Positions 43,168 to 55,435 of a DNA stretch of 64,000 nt are shown one piece after another. The notes beneath the pieces were generated by a model. That model searched no databases and was not told the origin of the DNA. It worked only from the letters and a program-made list of their open reading frames with translations. The position numbers were made by a program, and so were the translations under genes. Positions within the stretch are counted from its first letter, which is position 1. Every line of letters starts with the position of its first letter. The stretch comes from Cepaea nemoralis (taxonomy: Eukaryota > Mollusca > Gastropoda > Stylommatophora > Helicidae): the NCBI GenBank assembly GCA_014155875.1, contig JACEFZ010011117.1, positions 1 to 64,000 on the forward strand, given 5' to 3'.

Positions 43168-43425
43168 TGGCGGCAATGGTGAGAGTGTTGATTTCAATGC
43201 ACCTGGTTTTAGGTTTACCCCATATGGATCGGTCTCTTTCTGCAGCGAGGCCAGCCGAAAGCGTCATGCAGAGCATTAACTTTGTAGCTTGCTCCAGGCC
43301 TCTAGCCATGACCCCCAGAGTATGAAAACATTGCACTGAATTACATGACCAAGTTCAGAAAAAAACCCATGACATTCGAAGCGCGAGACACGCTGCTAAA
43401 TCAACACTTTGGCACTCTCTATCTC
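43168..43425 (-). repeat. SINE family B-like copy, diverged
   Basis: Plus-strand TTTACCCCATATGGATCGGT, CTCTTTCTGCAGCG and GCGTCATGCAGAGCATTAAC match family B; the head region (AAGCGCGAGACACGCTGCTA) is diverged. Confidence 0.7.
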
Positions 43426-43544
43426 TCTCGCTGCTTTTCGTCTATCTGAAGATGCTATCTTCTCATTTGTATCGCCACCTAACACTTGCAGGCTTTTAGG
43501 GGAGGGGGAGGGGGTTATTTCTGCCACAGTTTAAAAAAAAACAT

Positions 43545-43795
43545 TTTGTTGCGTATCCCTTACGGGACGTTGCAGTCAACACCAGCATTTTTCAGCTGCT
43601 TTTGATGAACTAGGCAAGTGTTACGTTCAGTAGTTTGCCATTGCTTTCTGAACGACCGGCTCCCATACCAGCACGTTATATCACAACGCGACACGGTCTG
43701 CTGCACAAATCGGTCGCAGCTGAGCTTCGAACGCCTGGTACCCGGTTCACGAACCTCGTTCGCAAGCCTTTAGCAACGGACCTGGATCTGCCACA
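43545..43795 (-). repeat. SINE family A copy, variant head
   Basis: 3' end and central block clear (TTACGTTCAGTAGTTTGCCA). The head uses GACACGGTCTGCTGCACAAA and TTCGCAAGCCTTTAGCAACG, a variant shared with the copy at 61050. Confidence 0.85.
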
Positions 43796-43929
43796 GTTAG
43801 GGATTCAAAATAACCCAAGCATGCTACGATATCATAGCACCGATGATGAATATCTCTCCTCAAATCGACTGAACAGGGACCGTTGAAATAACAGATGCAA
43901 AATCGTTCAGCAAGTCATGCTTTTAGTTG

Positions 43930-44260
43930 ATCACTTCACACTGAGTTGGGTCAAGAGCCAACATGGCAAGCACTCGAGACATTCTCATACGTACTCTATT
44001 CTAATCTTCAACAGCCAGCGAAGAGTCCTAATACTAATGGTACCAAATTCAGTTTGATTATGTGTACCTCTGGTCTTTCCTCGGCGTGCTGAGTGTCGGT
44101 TAGATACTCTGGTCATTTCCTGTCGCACCATTCTTTCTAGGCCATTATGATTTATCAGTTCTCCCACACAATACACACGATCCCAAAGGGCCTGACCACG
44201 TCGGTCTAATCAACGCAGTCAATCTGTCGCCTGTTCATGTCCAGCCACACCAGCATGTCC
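43930..44260 (-). pseudogene. RNase H LINE 3' end fragment
   Basis: Minus strand: YCVGELINHNGLERMVRQEM with GKTRGTHNQTEFGTI and RWLLKIRIEYV. This is the C-terminal end seen at 38600-38760 and 56322-56522. Only the last 100 codons remain; the upstream part stops near TGTCCTGGGG at 44260. Confidence 0.75.
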
Positions 44261-44264
44261 TGGG

Positions 44265-44935
44265 GAGAAAAAAAAGATCCAACTGATGCACACTGTCTTT
44301 GATGTTTGTGCTTCACCTACCTCAGCATGCTCTGTGAGTCACTTAAAGTATAGACAGTGATGACATTTATTTGTCTGGATTTTAAATGACAAAAACAAGA
44401 ACTTGATGGTTTAAGCAAGGTGAATGAAAAGTGGCAGACATCAAAGTCGGTTTCAAGAGCATTCTATTTAAGATATAATGTAACCTCAAGTAAAGTTTCG
44501 CCCAGTTACCTCATATTACGATAGCTGTTAAAGCAAATTAAAGATGGACAAATACACCTACCAGCCGTAGGCGGTGTAGTGTGGAGATCACCTCGCAGTG
44601 CAGTCTCTGTATTATAGGAAAACGACTGTTTAGTTACCAGTGAGACCGAGAATAAACGAATAAAATGTTATAAACAAATTGGTAATTCTTGTGTAACAAA
44701 TGAAGCAAGGTCACAGAAGAGCGCCAGAGACCACCAGAATATGTGCTGTGTATGCATCAGTGCCGCCTGCTTGACTGGTTTAAGACACTGTTCAGCATAA
44801 TTATTTGGCTGACAACTTTGTAAAATATAGAAATAAAGTTGCACAAAACATTACACTAATATATCATGAGCGTGTATTACTCAAGTTCTGTTCCGTCAAT
44901 TCATATGCATCATCATCATACCTGTTAACTGGTCG
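44265..44935. other. Unassigned sequence
   Basis: No recognisable family. Confidence 0.35.
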
Positions 44936-44944
44936 ATGTCAGTC

Positions 44945-46020
44945 ACTGAGTTGAGTTGAGTTGTTGAGTTGATTTGAGTTAAGAGCCGACATCACTGCAC
45001 TCAGGACATTCCCATACGTGCTCAGTCCCCTTGTTCAACAGCCAGCGAAGAATCACACTACTAATCGTTCCCACCGCTATCTGATTAAAAGTTCTCCTGG
45101 TCTTCCCTCTCAGTTTTGAGATTCTTCCACAACCCCTGCCGATCCCCAACAATCTCATTCTTTCCACATATCTCAATCTGTTCCTCCGCCTTCTCCACCT
45201 GGCCCCACAAGCGCACGGCGACCTCCCCCTTGTCCATAGGTAGGCAAAATACCACCAAGAGGTGCATTCCCTGTTAGCCTATCAGCCTGTTCATCCCCCC
45301 GTATATCAGCATGGCCAGGGCAAAATATCCATACAATTCTCACAATCTGTGACCTCTGAAGCGACGAGAGCTATTCCACACGAAACATTTCTTTCTCCAC
45401 CTTACTAAGCATACTCTTTGAATCCGTAATGAATACAACGTGTGTTGCAGTAGTCTCCTCTAGCTACCGGACTGCCGCTGTTACTGCCTCCACCTCCATT
45501 CTCATACTGGTGGTCGTAGTCTCATATGCCAGGCTCTCCTTTTTCAAGACTCACCCATTAGCCTTTGCAATAAAGCCCCAGGCACTACGTCTGTTTTTCA
45601 CCACTGACCCATCGGTGTAGATGACTATGTCACCTTGATGTGTGTTGCTCTGGATCAGCTGTTGCACATCAAACTCAGTGCTGCCCGCTGCCCATTCTCT
45701 GCACCCACGACGCAGTGTTACTATTACATTGTGCCAGTCTGTCATGTCTCGGAACTTCAACCCACTCTTTTTCAAGATTGATGGTCTCTAGACACACACC
45801 TGACGTATAGATATTTCTGCCTGTGCCATCCAGGACCTGCTTCGTCTTAGTCTATGACCCTTTACCATATCCGTTGCAGAATACAGCGGGTGATCCCTGT
45901 CTGCGGCAACTCTCAGGCACCATTTGGCCTGAAGGACCCTATGCCTATCCGTCATTGTAGGTAGCGCCAGGATATGCCTTATGCATATAATTGATGTGTC
46001 CTTTGTGCACCCCATTCACT
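44945..46020 (-). pseudogene. RNase H LINE (same family as 36430-38835), 5' truncated and broken
   Basis: On the minus strand from 46020: GCTKDTSIICIRHILALPTM, TDRHRVLQAKWCLRVAADRD and HPLYSATDMVKGHRLRR; then SGLKFRDMTDW and the RNase H start DIVIYTDGSVVKNRRSAWGF (45551-45775). Later KGEVAVRLWGQVEKAEEQIE and RGKTRRTFNQIAVGTISSVI, ending W-E-C-P-E-C-S-D-V-G-S. The 3' tail is AACTCAACAACTCAACTC-like (plus-strand 44947-44980). At least three frame breaks. The RT domain is gone. Confidence 0.87.
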
Positions 46021-46104
46021 GAAGGTGACCAATATATTGACGTCGAACAACACACACGGTGCCACTATGACTAAACTTCGTCATCAGATGTTCACTTTAA
46101 GATA

Positions 46105-46215
46105 TGTGTGTGTATGTGTATGTGAGTGTGTATGTATGTATGTGTGTATGTCCGAGCGAGAAGTATGCTTATGTGTGTGGTTGTTTTTTTTTTTTGGGGG
46201 GGGGGGGGGGGGGGT
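46105..46215. repeat. (TG)n-like, poly-T and poly-G run
   Basis: TGTGTGTATG-type repeats, then poly-T (46185-46194) and about 20 G at 46195-46214. A likely assembly-difficult spot. Confidence 0.9.
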
Positions 46216-46239
46216 GAGTGGGCGGGGGCGGGAGAATTT

Positions 46240-46795
46240 CAAAATCAGTCTTTGCTGCAGCAAAGAACAAGAACTTCAAGTAGCCTCAAATGAAGCTACC
46301 ACGAGGAAGATCGACGACAACCCACCAAAGACAAGAGCCAAGACAGCTGAGAAGAAGAGTGAGGAAAAAGACACCAGAGTCGGAAACACCGACTCACAGA
46401 CGATCAGATGGGTTGCCAAGCATATTCAAGTGTAGCTGGCAGAATAACAAATCCTGAAGCAGCTACAACGGGAGAATCTCCATATCCGAATCTTGAGGGC
46501 GAAGCGGATTCTGACGTACCCCAAGATCCCTACTATGCTGGCGGTGGCGACGACTGAGGGCAGCGAGATACCAAACCAGGTATCGATAAACAAGAAAGTA
46601 CAACAACCTGAAAGATTCATCACAAGAACCAATCAAGATGCCAGAGGGCCGGCCACTGCAGAACAACATGTCGCAACAAGGCAGAAATATGCCGATACTG
46701 CGACAAGCACCACGCCTTCAAGGAGTGTCCGCTGGCCACATAGGACACGGACTTCCGAGCACTCAACAACAAGTGAAAGTGCGCCAACTACCCAC
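46240..46795 (+). pseudogene. LINE ORF1 fragment, relative of 22834-23913
   Basis: Lysine-rich N-terminal part (TRAKTAEKKSEEKDTRVG), then QTIRWVAKHIQV and, after a stop, ENLHIRILRAKRILTYPKIP. The zinc-knuckle part repeats the CSRCQRAGH and CRYCDKHHAFKEC pattern in another frame near 46635-46730. It ends abruptly at about 46795, where a minus-strand LINE end begins. Confidence 0.65.
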
Positions 46796-47230
46796 CTTCT
46801 CTTTGGCCTTCCTCTTCTTCACTTCCCATGCATATACCCCTCCATTATTGTTCTCTCCAAACTTTCATGACGTTTCAAGTGACCAAAATATATCTTTTTT
46901 TAATCGTCTTTAATAGCCAAGCCTCTTCAATATTCAGCTCTTGAAGTATGGTTCTTAGAACCCGTCTACAACATTTAAATTCAAAAGCATTTATGCTCTG
47001 TTCAGCTTGTTTAATAAGTGCCCAGGTCTCACAGGCGTATGTTGCAATGGGAAAGTTGCATGCTTTTAAAAATCTAATTTTTGTAGTTCTATCTGTCCCA
47101 CTCCATAATTTATTCAGCTGTTTTAGTCTTTGAAGAGCAATTGATAGTCGTCGTTCAAGTTCTTCCATTGTGTCACCATTTATGATAATCAATGACCCAA
47201 GATATTCGAGATTTTAAACCACCTCCAAAT

Positions 47231-47593
<363 letters not shown>

Positions 47594-47734
47594 TAACGAG
47601 TATAAAAATATAGAAGAAACTCATTATTAGAGTTTGAGTTACAGAAAATAACGATAATAAAGATAATAGTACCGATTCAATTGTTTAAGAATATTCCCTA
47701 TTTACCTGTATAATTTTTTTTTTTTTACAATTCG

Positions 47735-47985
47735 CATATCCTTTTACAGGACATCGCTGTCAACAGCAGCATTTTCAGCTGTCTGTTGATTTCTTGGCAA
47801 GATTACGCTCAGTAGTTTGCCATTGCTTTCTGAGCGGCCGGCTCAGTTATCCCGCAAGTCACCAGCGGGAGACGAACCGCTCCCAGTTCTCGCCCGCTAC
47901 GAGACTCTGCGTGATAAACCGGATTGCGGAGAAAGTGGTGTAACTCCTCGGACCAGAGAGACCGGCACCTGTATAATTACATTGT
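47735..47985 (-). repeat. SINE family A-like copy with unusual head
   Basis: 3' end (ATTCGCATATCCTTTTACAG) and central block (CAGTAGTTTGCCATTGCTTT) are typical. The head (GACGAACCGCTCCCAGTTCT, GGTGTAACTCCTCGGACCAG) differs from other A copies, so it may be a subfamily with another tRNA source. Confidence 0.7.
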
Positions 47986-48362
47986 GGTATTTCCCTCTTC
48001 CTAGTGACGACCATAATATGTGTCTACTTACAATTTAATTCTAGCCGCAGTTGTTCACTGTTTGCAACAACCGCATCTACTAAATGTTGCAGATCTTGCT
48101 CATTGTCTGCAAGCAATACTGTATCATCCGCATATCTGATGTTATCCATGTTTCTTCCTCCAAGGATGATTCCTTTCATATCTTGTACATTTCTGAAAAT
48201 ATTTTCACTATACAGGGAAAACAGATCTGGAGAAATTACACACCCCTGTCTCACACCTCTCTTAAGAGGCTGATATTGACCTACTTAATTATCAATTCTG
48301 ATATCAGCTTGCTGTTTCTTGTTTCCAATATATGTTTTTTACAAGTCTAAAGTCTTTCCCAT

Positions 48363-49163
48363 TATCACGAAGTTCTTGATGATAAGTGCGTGATATGGTC
48401 GTTGTCTAGGTAACGATACTCCTGGTGTGTCAATTGAGCTATCTAACTGTCTTACAATATAACTCACCCCCGCAGTGCACATTCACCAGTCATTAAACAA
48501 GATTGCGTTGGCGCACATAATCCTTTATTGCAGAAAGAACACGGACAAACGGAACACAACTCTATATCCAGAAACAATATAATCCATAGAATATAAATAT
48601 CCTCCTCACAATTTAACACGCACACATCACTGTCTTCTCAAGCCTGCTTCATATCAAATCCACAAGACATGTAATCCAGCTACTATCCACGGCTGGATTT
48701 CACACAATACTCCCACACACTGGATCTAGTCTCCACTAACTATGCAACCCACTCTGGGTTCAGGCCTCCATTAACTATCCAACCCACTCTGGGTTCAGGC
48801 CTGCATTTACAACTGGGAGAACAACACAACAACAGATCTGACCGCAGTCAGTCTAAGCTTCCACTTCTTCGACTACCGATCCGCTCGGCGCCAAAACATC
48901 AACTGTCCACAGCGACCCAACTCTCAGTCGGTCCCAGCTTCAACTCTCCTGTCAATGTTTTTCCACTGTCTTTTAACCCTACTGTGTAGCCCCTCCCTGG
49001 GCTCCCACAACATTACACCCCAGCCTAAAACTGTCTCCCCCCCCCCATCCACCCTGTGGGTCTCTACTCACCCTCATCATTATTTCTCATGGCTGGTTGT
49101 TTTTCTCGTAGTCTCGCTACTGGGGTCACTCACCTCAATGTAAATTACCCCAGGCATGTGTCA
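48363..49163 (-). repeat. 3' LTR
   Basis: Read on the minus strand it starts TGACACATGCC and ends CTTCGTGATA. It contains a 32-base internal tandem (AACCCACTCTGGGTTCAGGC twice, 48750-48810). A poly-C run (49029-49037) lies in it. Confidence 0.95.
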
Positions 49164-49190
49164 CTACCCCCTCCTCAAAAGAAAATATCG
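49164..49190 (-). other. Polypurine tract
   Basis: On the minus strand GAGGAGGGGGTAG stands directly before the TGACAC start of the 3' LTR. This is where plus-strand DNA priming occurs in LTR elements. Confidence 0.75.
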
Positions 49191-49597
49191 TTTTCAAATG
49201 ATGGGAGACTAATACATATCAAATATGTGACCCAGACACATTGCCTGGGTAGTCGTAAGTATAAATCCTACTTACTCTAGCTAACACACTAAATAATACA
49301 TCAAATGCTCATAGTACACTCCCCTATTCCCCACACATCAATACCAACAACTTTCCATCTTGTGTACCAATACATGACTAGTATCTCACATAATAATAAT
49401 AATACACATATCATAGGGAACCTAATATCTGTGTACCTGCAAGTTTACCAACATCCTCAAGAAAACACAACCTATTTGTGTCCCGACCCTGTATCAGGTG
49501 GTTCTTTTCTTGCATCAAACCTCCATCTATTTCTGTCGATGATGTATCTACCTTTCTTGTACCCATTCCTCATGGTGCCCATATATTTACAACATCT

Positions 49598-50398
49598 CTA
49601 TGCTATCCCTAACCCTGGGTCAGTGATGTCGCGAACACTCTTTTGGCCTGACTCACCTCTCCTATCTGCATATTGCACCGTTACACTGGAGTCTCTGTTT
49701 AGTCTGAACTCTTTATTCAATCTTGGCCCATATCCCTGGCACCTTGCTCTCTGCTGCATACGCATTATACCTGTGTGCCCTGCACATGCACTATCCTGAG
49801 CTGTTCTAGTATCTTGGTCACTACGTGCTAAGGGTACTACTACTTGCCCACGTGCAGTTCCGCCATCTGAAAACCGGCGAGTGAGACCATTGTTCTTCCT
49901 TTCGAAGCACCATCCACCCTTCTTTGATTGCCTATGTCTCACTTTACTACACCCTTGGACACATTTGTCTATATTAGCATCTTGTCTCTGGGAGTCACTA
50001 AAGCTATGTTTGAGATCCATTCTCACCTGCTCAGCTATACTATCCTTGTCCTCAGTCCCTATGTCTACTTCAAGTGCCTCTTCATGTTCAGCTATACTCT
50101 CTAATTTAGGCTTTCTTTTGGTAACTATCTCGTTATTGCTTACACTATGTTTTTTGTCCCAATAAGCTACCTCCTCTTCTGTACAATCTTTTACTCCTGG
50201 CACATTTCCGATGATCAGATCCGCCACTGGTGAGTCTAGCACACACGCTGTCACTCTTCCTGTGATGTATGGTGTTTTCACTGTTATTACGGCTAATGGG
50301 TAGAATTCTACTGCCCCGTTAAATGTTATGCATCTAATATGTTTGCCAGTGTACTCCGAGGGATCTACTAAACTTTCCTCACTCCGATAGACGTACAT
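49598..50398 (-). pseudogene. Retropepsin C-terminal half and integrase-zinc-finger remnant
   Basis: The first 75 codons fit the second half of a Gypsy-type aspartic protease: SLVDPSEYTGK, TPYITGRVTACVLD and DLIIGNVPGV. The front half of the protease, with the active-site turn, is at the end of the gag frame, 31 bases of overlap away and in a different frame, so a one-base change separates them. Residues 150-220 (QVVVPLARSDQ ... AGHTGI) look like the start of an integrase zinc-finger region. No RT, RNase H or integrase core follows. An integrase part right after the protease would fit elements with integrase before RT, or a deletion joining protease to integrase. Confidence 0.65.
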
Positions 50399-51822
50399 CT
50401 GGAATCCCTAATTGTTAACGCTGGCCTATCATTAACGACTCCATGGTGCAGCTTCAGACTTCCTCCTTCATGCACCGCTGATCCTGCTTTCACTGTGTGA
50501 CCACATATTAATTCTGGCTGACCGTCCTTTTCAAATAGAGGTTTGCATCCACTACAATTCTCGTTGTTAAGCGTCTCAATCACTTGTGCTGCATTAGAGT
50601 GCTCTGTTTCTCTCATCTTACATTGATGGCTGACGTGCCCCTTTTTGCCACATTTGAAACATATGATCTCCTTCCTTACGTTACTCGTTGGCTCACTGGA
50701 TGGTTCTACATCACACTGTGCTGCCTTGTGTCTCCAGCTCCCACAATTCCAGCATCCGGCATAACTATTTGGACGTCTCTGAAAATTCCCCCTTTTGTAT
50801 GGGTAACGTCCTGCTCTGCCAAAATGGTTGCCACGGAAACCATTATCTGGAGACTCTTGTTGTTCATACTTCTGTGCTGAATCCACACTTTTCGATCTTG
50901 GTGTAATACCTGGATTCTGGTCCTGTTTCGTATACGCTGCACAGACTATTTCCTCACTCATTTGTCTACCAACAGAACTGTTTGGGTGTGCAATCATGTA
51001 GTTTTGCCCTAACTGAGACATTGTGTCTATGTCCTTTGGCTTACGTTCTTCAAAGAACACCACTAAGTTTGTATTACATGATGATAAAACCTTGTCTCTT
51101 AACACTAAATCCACTAATTTATTAAAATCTTTCCCTACTTCTGCAAGCTCCATCCATTTATTAAATGTGTTCTTTACTGTCTTAACAAAATCTGTGAAAT
51201 CTTGATTTGTCTCTGGCCCTAATTGTCTAAACTTTGTTCTATATCCATGCTCAGTTAGTTGGAACTTTGTAAGCAGACGTTGACACAAAATAGTGTAGTT
51301 GTTTCTTTCTTCCACAGGTAAATTAAACATGGTATCTAGAACATTCCCTGTTAGATACTCACCCAGTCTAATAGCATACTCTCCTTCTGGGATGCCTAAC
51401 CCTTTCGCTGATGCTTCGAATCTCGACAAATAAGCTTCAAGACTGTCCCGGTCCGTAAAATATGGCAGTTTTAGTCTCTGTGGCGACTGTGAAGGTCTTC
51501 TACTTTCCTCACTTTGACCTTTTGATGATAGTTCTAATTTTCTGAGTGCAATTTCAGCTTCCATCTTTATCTTCTCTTTCTCGATTTCCACCGCATTTGT
51601 TTGTTTTAACTTTTCAAGTTCCAGTTGTGTCTCTTCTTGTAGGCGTTTTGCCTCGCGTTCATTATGCCTCTCCTCTCTTTCCCATTGCTGAACTTCTTTC
51701 AATTTTGCCTCTGCAAACTCCTGTAACTCTTTACCCTTCAGGCCTAACGTTTCACCTGCTTCAATATATTCCATTAACGTAGGCATCTTGTACTTGTGGA
51801 CACGTTGCTGTCTGCCAGCCAA
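50368..51822 (-). CDS. Gag polyprotein of the LTR element, ending in a protease start
   Basis: 484 codons from ATG at 51822. Gag forms the particle that packages element RNA. Residues 1-105 are a charged, Glu/Lys-rich coiled-coil stretch. The capsid-like part follows (LPYFTDRDSLEAYLSRFE near 120, then EYAIRLGEYLTGNVLD and MELAEVGKDFNKLVDLVLRD), a Gypsy-type gag pattern. Two CCHC zinc knuckles lie at 357-370 (CWNCGSWRHKAAQC) and 388-401 (CFKCGKKGHVSHQC). The last 35 residues enter the protease, but the active-site D-T/S-G appears as DSR (473-475), which should be inactive. The gag frame is entirely open, unlike the rest of the element. Confidence 0.88.
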   Translation of the reverse strand: MAGRQQRVHKYKMPTLMEYIEAGETLGLKGKELQEFAEAKLKEVQQWEREERHNEREAKRLQEETQLELEKLKQTNAVEIEKEKIKMEAEIALRKLELSSKGQSEESRRPSQSPQRLKLPYFTDRDSLEAYLSRFEASAKGLGIPEGEYAIRLGEYLTGNVLDTMFNLPVEERNNYTILCQRLLTKFQLTEHGYRTKFRQLGPETNQDFTDFVKTVKNTFNKWMELAEVGKDFNKLVDLVLRDKVLSSCNTNLVVFFEERKPKDIDTMSQLGQNYMIAHPNSSVGRQMSEEIVCAAYTKQDQNPGITPRSKSVDSAQKYEQQESPDNGFRGNHFGRAGRYPYKRGNFQRRPNSYAGCWNCGSWRHKAAQCDVEPSSEPTSNVRKEIICFKCGKKGHVSHQCKMRETEHSNAAQVIETLNNENCSGCKPLFEKDGQPELICGHTVKAGSAVHEGGSLKLHHGVVNDRPALTIRDSRCTSIGVRKV

Positions 51823-54139
51823 CTATCAATATAAAGACTCTGCTGCTAGTCTTTGTGTACTTTCCCTAAGTACACCACCACTCACTGTGTAAGTAAATCC
51901 GTAGTAATAATAATATCACTCTGTATTCACCCAGTCACTCTATAAGCACTAGGTAGTGAGGGGGAATATCACCTATACTCCCTCGCATATATACCAAATA
52001 GCTGTAACAAATCTCTGGAAATATTGTTAAACATACATATATATATACATATACTAATGAATGATACGATAAGTGTTGTCTATAAAACGTTAGACGCACA
52101 AGCCAAGTACACGGAGACGGTGATCACAAAGAAATAAACCACAGTAACATCTACAAGCTTGTGTAGGGACGACCACAGTGCGCGTAATATATAAACTGAC
52201 ACAGACCACTAGACAGCAGAAATGACGAAAGATCACAATAATAACATATATCCGAAGAAAACAAATGTCATATGTAAATATAATGAAAAGAAAACCAAAA
52301 ATTTATAACATCAAAATATACACAGATCTTACGCTAGACGCAAAAAAGGCACGGTATATAATCCAGGACCAACACTGCGTCACTGCAGAACCAAACAAAC
52401 CGACCTTTCGATTTAATTCCCAGAAAATATATGTTGCACCTAAGAAAAATAAATTTTTGCCTTGTCTCCCGACCTTCGTGAAACACACAAAAATCTCCTA
52501 CTCCTGACAAACACTGGACCAAATACAAGTAATTTCGTAACACCCGACAACAATAAATATGACGATGGGAGCAAACAAAATGTCCAAATGGTTGGCCGAC
52601 AATAATGTTCTTATTAACCAGTCGCAAAAGTTTTTCGTTCTATTTTAATAGTTTCCCACAATATGCTGAAAATGTCTACGACGCTAGTTACCAAAGCGAC
52701 TTATTGTTTTGTTGAGTGGTTACTGAATTTCACGTGGTGATCACAAGTTCCAACTGTCGACAAAAGTTGAAGATGATAGTGATTATCCAAAATGTTCTGT
52801 CTCGACACAGTCCGTAACGTTATTGTACTTTCCCTGGACGTTTTGACAACAAAGTAATAATCCAAACGTCTTTATACCTTTCGTTGCGGAGATGGTCCGT
52901 AGTTGTATCAATTATGTGATAGACTCACGTTTAAAGACAGAGTTCATCCCAAAAAATGACAACAAATGGTCAGCTCTTTAACTCTGTACCGTCAGTTCTT
53001 TTTGGCAACTGTATGCATCCTTGTTTGCGGTGATGACACTTCGTTGTAAAAATGTTTGCTCATAACAGAGTTATGATCACAAAGGGATTCACAAAGACGA
53101 ACATAAAGTCTGGTTTTCGTTCACAAACACCTTGTTTATCCAGTTCTACTCTGGAAAATTTTTAGTAAATTTCCACCGCATCGGCCTTGACCCTGCAGGT
53201 CAACCTCCGTCAGTACCTCAGTACTCTATATCACAATAATACGCACTTAATCTGTCTGTAAACTGACCGGAAACTTTTTCCGTTATCCACAAAGACACCT
53301 GTCCTGCCCCAACACGGCTGTGGGAGGGGTACGTCACTACCCCCGTCTGTCACCCATCCCGGTGAATCAGCGACTGTCAATTTTCTCTGTTTTACAATTT
53401 CTCGTACCTCTCCCCTCCCCGAGAGAGTTTATCGTCGCCTTGCGACCACACAATACGATTGTCTCGACACACACACCTGTCAATATCTTTGAATTTTCAA
53501 TCCTGTCTTGTCCTACACACACCTAGGACTGACCTCTTCTTGTCGCAAACAACTCGCTGTCCATGCGACTTTTCATCCGTGCTGTTTGTGACTAGTGACT
53601 AACCCGTCACCGTAGTCCCCTCTCTCAGTTGATCTGTGATGTGTCTTCATGCGCGCTGACAGTTTTTCCCTGATGTGCCGTCTTACACACACGCGCACGA
53701 TATTCTCACCACCTTCTGGATTAATCCTGGTTTTCCGTCAACTGTCTGCTAGCTTGGGTGTTCACTTCGTCTGTCTGTGTTAATTACCTGGCGCACACAC
53801 AAAAGAGTTCACATTAACCTCTTGAAGCCACAAAATCCAAATTGTCAAGGGTTTGTTAGTTTGATGGAACGAAGTCACCAGATAATAACTCCTCTCTCAG
53901 CGAAGAGCACACAGATATCTCAATATTGCACGGTGTTCCTTGACCGAATGCAGCTGTCAGCAAATATTTACTAAGCGACGAGCTCCTAGATCTCTCAGAA
54001 TGACCACAATGTCTATATTGTTCATGACCTGATGAAGCCTCCCAGATAATACAATATTACACAGTTTTCCTTGAATGAACAAGCCTTCCAGATAATACAA
54101 TATATCCCCGTCGTCCTTGACCGGAGAGCCCTCACATAA
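51823..54139 (-). other. Long 5' leader of the LTR element
   Basis: About 2.3 kb between the 5' LTR and gag without a recognisable domain. It contains a degenerate repeat near the LTR (CAGATAATACAATAT type blocks at 54045-54105). The bases next to the LTR (minus-strand TTATGTGAGGG) do not suggest a common tRNA primer site. Confidence 0.6.
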
Positions 54140-54930
54140 TATCACGAAGTTCTTGATGATGAGTGCGTGATATGGTCGTTGTCTAGGTAACGATACTCCT
54201 AGTGTGTCAATTGAGCTATCTAACTGTCTTACAATATAACTCACCCCCGCAGTGCACATTCACCAGTCATTAAACAAGATTGTGTTGGCGCACATAATCC
54301 TTTATTGCAGATAGAACACGGACAAACGGAACATAACTCTATATCCAGAAACAATATAATCCATAGAATATAAATATCCTCCTCACAATTTAACACGCAC
54401 ACATCTCTGTCTTCTCAAGCCTGCTTCATATCAAATCCACAAGACAGGTAATCCAGCTACTATCCACGGCTGGATTTCACACAATACCCCCACACACTGG
54501 GTCTAGCCTCCACTAACTATGCAACCCACTCTGGGTTCAGGCCTCCATTAACTATCCAACCCACTCTGGGTTCAGGCCTGCATTCACAACTGGAACAACA
54601 CAACAACAGATCTGACCGCAGTCAGTCTAAGCTTCCACTTCTTCGACTGCCGATCCGCTCGGCGCCAAAACATCAACTGTCCACAGCAACCCAACTCTCA
54701 GTCGGTCCCAGCTTCAACTCCCCTGTCAATGTTTTTCCACTGTCTTTTAACCCTACTGTGTAGCCCCTCCCTGGGCTCCCCACAACATTACACCTCAGCC
54801 TAAAAATGTCTCCCCCCCCCCATCCACCCTGGGGGTCTCTACTCACCCTCATCATTATTTCTCATGGCTGGTTGTTTTTCTCGTAGTCTCGCTACTGGGG
54901 TCACTCACCTCAATGTTCAGGCATGTGTCA
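54140..54930 (-). repeat. 5' LTR
   Basis: Same sequence as 48363-49163 with about 17 substitutions, a few small indels and a 9-10-base gap near its TG end. Confidence 0.95.
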
Positions 54931-55435
54931 CCCATCAATGTGTATATCTGCAAGCATCTCTATCATGTTGACATGTCTTATTCTATCGAAAATATGTATA
55001 TCTTTATTTACTCCTATAGAACGTTCAGTTACTGCTTTCAGCATGTACACATCATCTACTGTACCGATGCCTTCTACAAACCCACATTGTTTTTCTCCTA
55101 TTTCGGGTTTTATTTTCTTCCTAACTCTTTGCATGATCATTTTTAGCAAAATCTTCGTATTGTGGCTCATTATGCTAATTGTTATATGTTGAGCTCATCC
55201 CAAGGCTCCTGATTTCTTTGGAATTGCAATAAATATATAGAATTACATAAATCATGAGGTATAGCTCTCAGCATCATATATTTTGTTCAGCAGTCTGTTG
55301 ACATGATCTATTCCACATTCTTCCATATCATTGATATTTCTGTTGTGATTTAGTCTGAACCAGGGGTCTTGCCAGTTTTTATATGATTAAGAACAATCTG
55401 AATTTCTTGCCAGTTTTTATATGGTTAAGAACAAT
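54931..55435 (-). pseudogene. RTE-like LINE, 5' part (first half of RT)
   Basis: Minus-strand frame with NTKILLKMIMQRVRKKIKPE, CGFVEGIGTVDDVYML and VNMIEMLADIHIDG, ending exactly at the ATGGG/CCCAT duplication. The LINE resumes at 48362 with codons that follow this RT segment in the family. Upstream of 55200 the frame decays; the joint with a plus-strand LINE is near 55436. Confidence 0.82.

Larger units (their letters stand above)
48358..54935 (-). mobile_element. LTR retrotransposon with both LTRs and CCCAT target duplication, pol mostly missing
   Basis: Element 48363-54930 on the minus strand: right LTR (its 5' LTR) 54140-54930, long leader, gag 51822-50368, protease/integrase remnant 50398-49598, polypurine tract, left LTR (its 3' LTR) 48363-49163. 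CCCAT lies on both sides (48358-48362 and 54931-54935). By eye the two LTRs differ at about 17 positions of some 790 plus a few indels. RT and RNase H are absent, so the element would need enzymes from a relative. It sits inside an RTE-like LINE. Confidence 0.93.
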
